Positions 25,906 through 32,788 of a DNA stretch of 64,000 nt are shown here, piece after piece. Within the stretch, counting starts at the first letter, position 1. The number at the start of each line of letters is the position of its first letter. The translations under genes and the position numbers were made by a program. The notes below the pieces were generated by a model. It was not told where the DNA came from, searched no databases, and saw only the letters and a list, made by a program, of their open reading frames with translations. The DNA is from an uncultured Oscillospiraceae bacterium. Its GTDB lineage: Bacteria > Bacillota > Clostridia > Oscillospirales > Acutalibacteraceae. The stretch spans positions 1-64,000 of the forward strand of contig CABUFC010000005.1 in assembly GCA_902490735.1 (NCBI GenBank), read 5' to 3'.

Positions 25906-26575
25906 ATTTATAACCTATTCCGTACACGGTTTTAATATGGAGTGCACCGTATTCTTTTAGTTTTGTGCGAAGTCTCGCTACATGACTGTCAACCGTACGC
26001 GAATCGCCGTCGTAATCGTATCCCCAAACGGCGTCTAAAATTTGGTCTCGGTTTAAAACTCTGCCGCTGTTTTCGGTAAAATAAACGAGAATTTCGAATT
26101 CCTTTAAAGTAAGGCTTAAAAGCTTGCCGTCAAGGTATGCAACATATGCGTCGCGGTTTATATAAAGTCCGTTTTTCTCTGCTTCGGCGTTGTTTTTTAT
26201 GCCGTTGGCACGCCTTAAAAGCGCTTCTATTCTTTTGTTAAGCACCGAAAGCGAAAAGGGTTTTGTAACATAATCGTCGGCGCCGTTTTCAAATCCCATC
26301 AGCTGATCAAATTCTTCGCTTCTTGCGGTTAGCATTATTATGGGTATGTTAGAAAATTCCCTGATTTTCCTTGTCGCTTCCCAGCCGTCCATCACAGGCA
26401 TCATAATATCCATAATAGCAAGGGCTATTTTATTATCCTCTCGGATTTTAATAAGCGCCTCTTCGCCGTCATAACAGGTTATACAATCGTAGCCTAGTTC
26501 GCTAAAATAATCTGAAACAAGATCTGTAATTCTCTTTTCGTCGTCAGCAATTAATATCTTTACTTTTTCGCTCAT
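25895..26575 (-). CDS. OmpR-family response regulator
   Basis: A 226-residue regulator with a receiver domain and a winged-helix DNA-binding domain. Receiver features are the acidic pair in ILIADDEKR, the phospho-aspartate in LAIMDIMMPVMDGWE (Asp56), MLTARSEEFDQLMGFENGADDYVTKPF and its lysine. The C-terminal domain has LSLTLKEFEILVYFTENSGRVLNRDQILDAVWGYDYDGDSRTVDSHVARLRTKL-type sequence. The ATG used follows GGGGTG; the longer frame lacks a ribosome site. First gene of the operon. Confidence 0.93.
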   Translation of the reverse strand: MSEKVKILIADDEKRITDLVSDYFSELGYDCITCYDGEEALIKIREDNKIALAIMDIMMPVMDGWEATRKIREFSNIPIIMLTARSEEFDQLMGFENGADDYVTKPFSLSVLNKRIEALLRRANGIKNNAEAEKNGLYINRDAYVAYLDGKLLSLTLKEFEILVYFTENSGRVLNRDQILDAVWGYDYDGDSRTVDSHVARLRTKLKEYGALHIKTVYGIGYKYEK

Positions 26576-26650
26576 TTCTAGCACCCCTTTGATTATTATT
26601 ATCCGCAAGTATGTTTTATCTCGATAAAAATCTTGTGAACAATTTATGAA

Positions 26651-27427
26651 CTATGTTGTCTTTTTTGTGCTTAAAATATCTAAGTTTCGGTCTACTACCG
26701 CCCTGCCGCGCCAAGTATAAGCACGGTTTTTATCGTCCTCGTCTTTTTGGTATTTGTCGCGGTATCCGTCTAAAAATTCATCTATATTGGTGTTCGCGGC
26801 ATTTTTATTTAAGGGACAAACCGCTTGGCAAATATCACAGCCGAAAACCGAACCAAGCTTTTTAATATCTGCTTTTTCGTCTAAAGTAAGCTCGCCCTTT
26901 TTTTGAGTAAGCGAAGAAAGGCACCTGCTTTTATCAAGCCCTACGGGGCAGTGATTTTTACACATTCCGCATTTTGGGCATTCTTTAAATTCGCAAGCGT
27001 CTTTTAAACGAATGCTTGTAAGTATTTCGCCGATAAATACAAAGCTTCCGTATTTTTTTGTTATTAAAAGACCGTTTTCCCCCTTAACGCCAAGGCCGGC
27101 ATAAACTGCAGCATACACCTCGCCAATGGGTGAAATATCGGTAAACGGTGAAAAGTTTTCTTCAGGAATTTCTTCTTTTAGTTTTGAAGCTAAGTTTTTA
27201 AGTTTTATCATTGCCACATTATGATAATCCGGTACAGCGCAGTATCTGGATATGTTTTCAGGCGGCTTTTCTTTAACTTTATAAGGAAATACAAAAACAA
27301 CAGCCCCAAAAAAACCCTCGCTTTTTAAGCGTGAGTTTTTATTTTGGGGCAAAGAAGTTAAACTGCAAAAACCGAAATCTATTCCCGGCAGCTCTTTTTT
27401 TATTATATTTTTAATCCGTTTCGTCAT
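26651..27427 (-). CDS. QueG-like 4Fe-4S protein, short form
   Basis: A 258-residue relative of epoxyqueuosine reductase QueG (last step of queuosine tRNA modification). It keeps an Asp-containing TDISPIGEVYAAVYAGLGVKGENGLLI segment equivalent to the QueG active-site region, and two ferredoxin-like cluster motifs: CPKCGMCKNHCPVGLD and CDICQAVCPLN. It is over 100 residues shorter than QueG because the C-terminal HEAT-like domain is missing, and the GLGW of QueG is GLGV here. Whether it reduces epoxyqueuosine or something else is open. It appears to have a leaderless start. Confidence 0.8.
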   Translation of the reverse strand: MTKRIKNIIKKELPGIDFGFCSLTSLPQNKNSRLKSEGFFGAVVFVFPYKVKEKPPENISRYCAVPDYHNVAMIKLKNLASKLKEEIPEENFSPFTDISPIGEVYAAVYAGLGVKGENGLLITKKYGSFVFIGEILTSIRLKDACEFKECPKCGMCKNHCPVGLDKSRCLSSLTQKKGELTLDEKADIKKLGSVFGCDICQAVCPLNKNAANTNIDEFLDGYRDKYQKDEDDKNRAYTWRGRAVVDRNLDILSTKKTT

Positions 27428-27433
27428 AAACAG

Positions 27434-27442
27434 ATTATATCA
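27434..27442 (-). promoter_or_regulatory. Extended -10 promoter giving a probable leaderless mRNA for the QueG-like gene
   Basis: On the minus strand TGATATAAT (extended -10) ends only six bases before the ATG, so transcription should begin at or within a base or two of the start codon. There is no Shine-Dalgarno sequence in between. Confidence 0.6.
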
Positions 27443-27460
27443 CAAATTAAAATAAAAATA

Positions 27461-27489
27461 AACAAGCCGGTATAAACCGGCTTGTTTTA
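27461..27489 (-). terminator. Intrinsic terminator after degV
   Basis: A perfect 10 bp stem AACAAGCCGG/CCGGCTTGTT with a six-base loop. On the minus strand it follows the degV stop and is followed by TATTTTTATTTT. It separates degV from the QueG-like gene. Confidence 0.85.
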
Positions 27490-28374
27490 TTCTCTTACAT
27501 CGCCTACAAAATATACCGCAACCGTGCCCGGGCCGCTGTGTGAAGCGATAATTGTGCCTATATCGAATATTTTTATATCGTCACTTTTTAAATTGGGGAA
27601 ATTTTTAAGAATTTCGTTTTTTGTTTCATAAGCGGTTGAAAGACAATTTGAATGGCTTAAAAACACCTTGCCGTTATATCTGTTGCCGTTTTCGGCGTGC
27701 TTTACCATTTCCGATACGGTTTTTTCTATTGCCGCACGCTTGCCGCGGGCTTTACTGTAGGCAACAATTTTGCCGGCATTATCTAAGTGCATTATAGGAC
27801 AAATGCCAAGCACGGTTGCTATCATTGCAGTAGCGCCCGATACCCTGCCGCTCTTTTTAAACCATTTAAGCGTTGTGGAAAAAAACTGATGGTGTATCTT
27901 TTTTGAAAGCTCGGTTGTTTTTTCAACTACCTGTTCTAAACTATCGCCGTTGTCACGCATATCGGCTGCCATGTCAACTAAAAGGCCGTAACCTGAAGAC
28001 GAGCAGTAGGAATCAAGCACAACTATGGTTTTGCCGCTTTCATCTGAAACCTTTTTAGCCGCGGCTTCGGCGTTTACTATGCTTGTGGTCATGCCGGAGC
28101 CTAAAACTATATGAAAAATTTTATCATGAGTTTTTACAAGCTCGCTAAAAAAATCATAATAACTAAATTCGTTAATCTGCGAAGTATGAGGCATTTTGCC
28201 TTCTTCTAAAAAACCGTAAAAACGCGGAAGTGCCATAGGATCCCTTAGCATATCGTCTACGTATTCGGTGCCTTCAATTTGATAACTATAAAATAGTACC
28301 GGGATATTCCTTTTTTCCATATAAGAATAAGGAAGATCTACCGTTGATTCACAAGAGAGTAAAAATTGCTCCAT
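27487..28374 (-). CDS. DegV family fatty-acid-binding protein
   Basis: A 295-residue DegV (FakB-like) protein. These bind a fatty acid and present it to the FakA kinase for phospholipid synthesis. Visible features are the N-terminal LLSCESTVDLPYSYMEKRNIPVLFY, the MPHTSQINEFSYYDFF segment (Thr-Ser that contacts the carboxylate), IVLGSGMTTSIVNAE, VLDSYCSSSGYGLLVDMAADM and the SHSGPGTVAVYFVGD tail. No fakA gene is in the window. CGAGGTGA precedes the ATG. Confidence 0.93.
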   Translation of the reverse strand: MEQFLLSCESTVDLPYSYMEKRNIPVLFYSYQIEGTEYVDDMLRDPMALPRFYGFLEEGKMPHTSQINEFSYYDFFSELVKTHDKIFHIVLGSGMTTSIVNAEAAAKKVSDESGKTIVVLDSYCSSSGYGLLVDMAADMRDNGDSLEQVVEKTTELSKKIHHQFFSTTLKWFKKSGRVSGATAMIATVLGICPIMHLDNAGKIVAYSKARGKRAAIEKTVSEMVKHAENGNRYNGKVFLSHSNCLSTAYETKNEILKNFPNLKSDDIKIFDIGTIIASHSGPGTVAVYFVGDVRE

Positions 28375-28498
28375 AGTTTCACCTCGTTTTTTTCTTATTA
28401 TAACACATAAATAGTATTTTTCAATAGATTTTTTAGTTTTGTAAACTTTTTTATCTAATTTTTAAAATTATATGAGGAAAAAACTCAAAATATAAGTA

Positions 28499-28527
28499 TT
28501 GTATTTTTTTTATCTATAATTTATAAT
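28499..28527 (+). promoter_or_regulatory. Promoter of the DUF951-prfA-sua5 run
   Basis: TTGTAT, 17 bp, TATAAT, with a second overlapping TATAAT at 28515. About 25 bases from the DUF951 ATG. Confidence 0.65.
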
Positions 28528-28552
28528 AATAGCAAATAATGGTGAGGCGAAT

Positions 28553-28741
28553 ATGAATATAAATGTTAACGACAGTGTTATTCTTAAAAAACCACATCCC
28601 TGCGGAACAAACAGGTTTGTAGTTACGCGGGTTGGTATGGATATTAAACTAAAATGCACCGGCTGCGGCAAGGAGCTTGAATTTCCGCGCGCCGCCGCCG
28701 AGAAAAGAATAAAGAAAACGGAGTCAAACGATGCTCGATAA
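28553..28741 (+). CDS. DUF951 family small protein
   Basis: A 62-residue Firmicutes protein of unknown function with the family pattern NDSVILKKPHPCGTNRFVVTRVGMDIKLKCTGCGKEL. One cysteine in HPCG and the CTGCG pair suggest a small zinc or metal site. It overlaps prfA by 11 bases. Family assignment is firm; no role is known. Confidence 0.88.
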   Translation: MNINVNDSVILKKPHPCGTNRFVVTRVGMDIKLKCTGCGKELEFPRAAAEKRIKKTESNDAR

Positions 28742-29813
28742 ACTAAAATCCATTGAAAATAGATTTAATCAAATAGACGATGAGCTTGCAAGCCCTTCCG
28801 TAATATCGGACAATGAAAAGCTTAAAAAGCTAATGAAAGAGCGCAAAACCTTAGAGCCTATAGTTGATTGTTACAGAGAATACTGCAAAGCAGACGAAGC
28901 CAAAACCGAAGCTAAAGCCATACTCGACGATTCTTCTTACGACAAAGATTTTAAAGCTTTGGCCGAAGAACAGTTTAAAGACAGCGCGGAAAAGGTTGAA
29001 TCTCTTTTAGAAGAGCTTAAAGTGCTTTTACTGCCGAGAGACCCTAACGACGATAAAAACGTAATTATTGAAATCCGCGGCGGAGCAGGGGGCGAAGAAG
29101 CGGCGCTTTTTGCGGCAAATTTATACCGTATGTACACCATGTACGCCGAAACCAAAGGCTTTAAAACGGAAGTTATAAACGAAAACGCCACAGAACTTGG
29201 CGGTATTAAAGAAATAAGCTTTATGATAACAGGCGACGGCGCTTATTCAAGATTTAAATATGAAAGCGGCGTCCACCGCGTACAGCGCGTGCCGGACACC
29301 GAGGCTTCCGGCAGAATTCACACGTCTACCGTAACCGTTGCGGTTTTACCCGAAGCCGAAGAGGTTGAGCTTGAAATTAATCCCTCCGATTTGCAGATAG
29401 ACACCTATCGCTCCGGCGGAGCAGGCGGCCAGCACGTAAACAAAACCGAAAGCGCCATAAGAATTACCCATCTGCCTTCCGGCCTTGTGGTTGAATGCCA
29501 GGATGAAAGAAGCCAGCACAAAAACAAGGACAAAGCCATGAAAGTGCTTCGTTCACGGCTTTTTGAGCAACTGCAAAAAGAACAGTCGGACGCCATTGCA
29601 AGCGACCGTAAAAGCCAGGTCGGAACGGGTGACCGCAGCGAGCGAATAAGAACCTACAACTATCCGCAAGGACGTGTTACCGACCACAGAATAGGGCTTA
29701 CTTTATATAAACTTGAGCAAATACTAAACGGTGATTTAGACGAGCTTATAGATTCGATAATAACCTTCTACCGCGCAGAAATGTTAAAAGCTTCTAAAGA
29801 GGGCGAAGAATAA
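28731..29813 (+). CDS. prfA: Peptide chain release factor 1
   Basis: Releases peptides at UAG and UAA. The 360 residues contain the RF1-specific PAT-like tripeptide region (RVQRVPDTEASGRIHTS, here with PDTEAS) and the catalytic GGQ in RSGGAGGQHVNKTESAIRITH. The C-terminal ERIRTYNYPQGRVTDHRIGLT is an RF1 hallmark. Start overlaps DUF951. The stop TAA shares its last A with the likely start of the next gene. Confidence 0.97.
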   Translation: MLDKLKSIENRFNQIDDELASPSVISDNEKLKKLMKERKTLEPIVDCYREYCKADEAKTEAKAILDDSSYDKDFKALAEEQFKDSAEKVESLLEELKVLLLPRDPNDDKNVIIEIRGGAGGEEAALFAANLYRMYTMYAETKGFKTEVINENATELGGIKEISFMITGDGAYSRFKYESGVHRVQRVPDTEASGRIHTSTVTVAVLPEAEEVELEINPSDLQIDTYRSGGAGGQHVNKTESAIRITHLPSGLVVECQDERSQHKNKDKAMKVLRSRLFEQLQKEQSDAIASDRKSQVGTGDRSERIRTYNYPQGRVTDHRIGLTLYKLEQILNGDLDELIDSIITFYRAEMLKASKEGEE

Positions 29814-31396
29814 TAGACACTAAAATACTTACAACAAGAAAAAGCGACCTTGCGGCTGCCGCCAAAATATTAAAAAGCGGCGGTGTAGTTGCTTTGCCCA
29901 CAGAAACGGTATACGGCCTATGTGCAGACGCTTTAAACGAAGCCGCCGTACAAAAGATTTTTAAAGCCAAAGGACGACCGGCGGACAATCCGCTTATAGT
30001 GCATATTTCGGACCTTTCGCAAATAGAAGATCTTTCTTACGGGCTTCCTGAAGGCGCTTTAAAACTTACAGAAAAGTTTTGGCCGGGCCCGCTTACAGTT
30101 ATAGTTAAAAAGAAAAGCACCGTACCGGATATTACTTCGGGCGGGCTTAGCACCGTTGCTATACGTTTTCCGAAAAACCCGGTTATTAAAAAGGTTATGG
30201 AACTTTCGGGGTGCGTTATAGCGGCTCCGAGCGCGAATATTTCAGGTAGCCCCAGCCCCACGAATTTTAAACATGTAAAAGAAGATATGTTCGGCAGAAT
30301 CGACGCAATAGTAGACGGCGGCGATTGTGAAATAGGTGTTGAATCTACCGTGGTTTCCTTTGTGGACGATACTCCGCGAATTTTGCGTCCCGGCGGGGTA
30401 ACAGCAGAGCAAATTAAAGAAATTCTGCCCGACGTTATAATTGATAAAGGGGTATATAGCAGCGTTAAAAAGGCGCTTTCTCCCGGTATGAAATACAAAC
30501 ACTACGCGCCAAAAGCGGAAGTATATTTAATTAACGCAAAAAGCAGCGTATTTTGCAACTTTGTAAATCGTGAAAACATAGCCGCATTATGTTTAAAAGA
30601 GGACGAACAAAAGCTATCGGTTCCTTATGTAAGTCTTGGGGAAAAACCCGAAAAAAACCTATTTAGCGCCCTTAGAACACTTGACGAAAAAGGCTTTAAA
30701 ACGGTGGCGGCTCATGCGCCGAATTTAGAGGGTGTAGGGCTTGCGGTGTATAACCGTCTTATTCGCTCATGCGGATTTAAAACCATAAACCTTCCGGTAA
30801 TAATTGGTCTTACAGGGCCTTCCGGTGCCGGCAAAACCATGGCCGCAAATACTGCGGAAGGTTTAGGTTTTTACCATATAGATTGCGACCGCTTTGCAAG
30901 CTCCATAGTAAGCAGCCAATTAGAAGAGCTTGCCGCCGTGTTTGGCAAAAAAATACAAAACGGCAATAAGCTGAATAAAAAAGCTTTGGCACGCATTGCT
31001 TTTTCTTCAAAAGAAAACACCGAAGCCTTAAACAAAATTACACTTCCGGCAATTAAAGCGGCGCTGAAAGAAGAAATCACAAAACTCAATAAACCCTATA
31101 TTCTGCTTGACGGCGCAACCATTTTCGAAGCCGGAGCTGAAAACCTTTGCGACGCGGTAATTGCCGTTACGGCAGATATGCATTTAAGAAAAGAAAGAAT
31201 AATTAAAAGAGACGGTTTATCTGAAGCGGACGCTATGCTACGCTTATCCGCTTCTAAAAGCGAAGACTTTTACAAAGAAAAAACGCCGTATGTTATTAAA
31301 AACAACGGCGATATTAATGAATTTTTGCAAAACTTTACAAACACTTTAAAAAAATTTATGAAAGATATTAAAAAGGATGAAAAAGATGGACACTAA
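29813..31396 (+). CDS. Sua5-type threonylcarbamoyl-AMP synthase fused to dephospho-CoA kinase
   Basis: Two enzymes in one 527-residue chain. Residues 1-215 are the YrdC/Sua5 domain that makes threonylcarbamoyl-AMP for tRNA t6A (VVALPTETVYGLCADAL, FKAKGRPADNPLIVHI, PSANISGSPSPTNF, ESTVVSF). Residues 220-325 are the C-terminal Sua5 domain after SPGMKYKHYAPKA. Residues 328-527 are CoaE, the last step of CoA synthesis (IGLTGPSGAGKT, HIDCDRFA, LLDGATIFEAG). The start is odd. Family N-termini read like MDTKIL..., which here is ATA GAC ACT AAA ATA, and no ATG/GTG/TTG occurs between the frame's last stop and TTG 29894. That TTG would delete the first strand and helix. GAGGG lies about nine bases before the ATA. 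Confidence 0.85.
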   Translation: MDTKILTTRKSDLAAAAKILKSGGVVALPTETVYGLCADALNEAAVQKIFKAKGRPADNPLIVHISDLSQIEDLSYGLPEGALKLTEKFWPGPLTVIVKKKSTVPDITSGGLSTVAIRFPKNPVIKKVMELSGCVIAAPSANISGSPSPTNFKHVKEDMFGRIDAIVDGGDCEIGVESTVVSFVDDTPRILRPGGVTAEQIKEILPDVIIDKGVYSSVKKALSPGMKYKHYAPKAEVYLINAKSSVFCNFVNRENIAALCLKEDEQKLSVPYVSLGEKPEKNLFSALRTLDEKGFKTVAAHAPNLEGVGLAVYNRLIRSCGFKTINLPVIIGLTGPSGAGKTMAANTAEGLGFYHIDCDRFASSIVSSQLEELAAVFGKKIQNGNKLNKKALARIAFSSKENTEALNKITLPAIKAALKEEITKLNKPYILLDGATIFEAGAENLCDAVIAVTADMHLRKERIIKRDGLSEADAMLRLSASKSEDFYKEKTPYVIKNNGDINEFLQNFTNTLKKFMKDIKKDEKDGH

Positions 31397-32777
31397 AGAA
31401 ATTAAAGAAAAGCTTTCACTTAAAAGAACTAACGGTTTTAACAGTTTAAGTGATGAAGAAATTACCGCCGCTTACGATTTTTGCGACGGCTACAAAGGTT
31501 TTTTAAAAAAGGCAAAAACCGAACGCAAGGCGGTTAAAGAAGCCATTTTAATTGCTAAAGCGCACGGTTTTTGCGAGTTTGAACCCGGCAAAAAATACGA
31601 GGCCGGCGAAAAGCTTTACATTAACAACCGCGGAAAATCGGCGGCTTTTATTGTTACCGGCAAAAAAAGCGCAGAACAAGGCGTAAATATTGTTGCGGCG
31701 CATATTGACAGCCCACGCCTTGATTTAAAGCCCAACCCTTTAAAAGAGGACAGCGAGCTTTGCCTGTTAAAAACCCACTATTACGGGGGGCTTCGCAAAT
31801 ACCAGTGGACGGCAATACCCCTTGCACTTCACGGTGTTGTCTGCACAGCGGACGGTAAGGTTATTAACGTAACGATCGGCGACGAGGATGACGACATTTG
31901 CTTTGTAATAAGCGACCTTTTGCCGCACCTTGCCTCTGAACAAAACAAGCGCACGCTATCCGAAGGGATTTCAGGTGAGGAACTTAACATATTAATTGGA
32001 AGCAGGCCTTTAAAAACCGATGAAGAAGGCGAAACCGTAAAGCTTAATATTTTAAAAATTCTTTATGAAAAATACGGCTTTACTGAAACAGATCTTGTTT
32101 CAGCCGAGCTTGAGTGTGTGCCGGCGCTGCCTGTTAAAGACATTGGTCTTGACCGCTCGATGATAGGCGCCTACGGGCACGACGACCGTGTTTGTGCATA
32201 TCCAGCCATTATGGGGCTTATGGATTTGCCTACACCGGACAAAACCGCAATTGTAATTTTAGCCGACAAAGAAGAGACCGGTTCGGACGGCAACACGGGA
32301 CTTAATTCCGCATTTTTAAAATACATCGTGGACGATCTTGCAAGACCCTACGGCTTAAGCACTACTATAGCGCTTAGAAACTCCTGCTGCCTTTCGGCGG
32401 ACGTAAACGCCGCGCTCGACCCGACGTTTAAGGACGTTTTCGACCCCGCTAACGCCGCAATGCTTAACCACGGCGCGGTTATAACCAAATACACGGGAGC
32501 AAGAGGAAAATATTCAACAAACGATTCCTCAGCTGAGTACATGGCAAAAATCCGCGGTATTCTTGACAAGGAAAACGTAATTTGGCAAACCGGCGAAATG
32601 GGCAAGGTTGATATCGGCGGCGGCGGCACGGTCGCAAAATACATAGCCAATTTAGGCGTTGACGTTATAGACCTCGGCGTTCCGGTGCTTTCTATGCATG
32701 CGCCTTTTGAAACCGTTTCTAAAATAGACGTCTACTCGGTATTTAAGGCAATTTGCGCATTCTTTAAGAATGCTTAG
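31386..32777 (+). CDS. M18 family zinc aminopeptidase
   Basis: Cytoplasmic metallo-aminopeptidase that trims peptides. The 463 residues show the M18 metal motifs VAAHIDSPRLDLKP, HDDRVCAYPAIMGL, ADKEETGSDGNTG and the late VLSMHAPFE, matching the ApeA/LAP4-type subgroup. The second ATG is used because AAAGGA is correctly spaced from it; the first is nine bases upstream. It overlaps the end of the Sua5-CoaE gene by 11 bases, so the two are coupled. Confidence 0.92.
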   Translation: MDTKEIKEKLSLKRTNGFNSLSDEEITAAYDFCDGYKGFLKKAKTERKAVKEAILIAKAHGFCEFEPGKKYEAGEKLYINNRGKSAAFIVTGKKSAEQGVNIVAAHIDSPRLDLKPNPLKEDSELCLLKTHYYGGLRKYQWTAIPLALHGVVCTADGKVINVTIGDEDDDICFVISDLLPHLASEQNKRTLSEGISGEELNILIGSRPLKTDEEGETVKLNILKILYEKYGFTETDLVSAELECVPALPVKDIGLDRSMIGAYGHDDRVCAYPAIMGLMDLPTPDKTAIVILADKEETGSDGNTGLNSAFLKYIVDDLARPYGLSTTIALRNSCCLSADVNAALDPTFKDVFDPANAAMLNHGAVITKYTGARGKYSTNDSSAEYMAKIRGILDKENVIWQTGEMGKVDIGGGGTVAKYIANLGVDVIDLGVPVLSMHAPFETVSKIDVYSVFKAICAFFKNA

Positions 32778-32788
32778 GAGTTGTTTTT

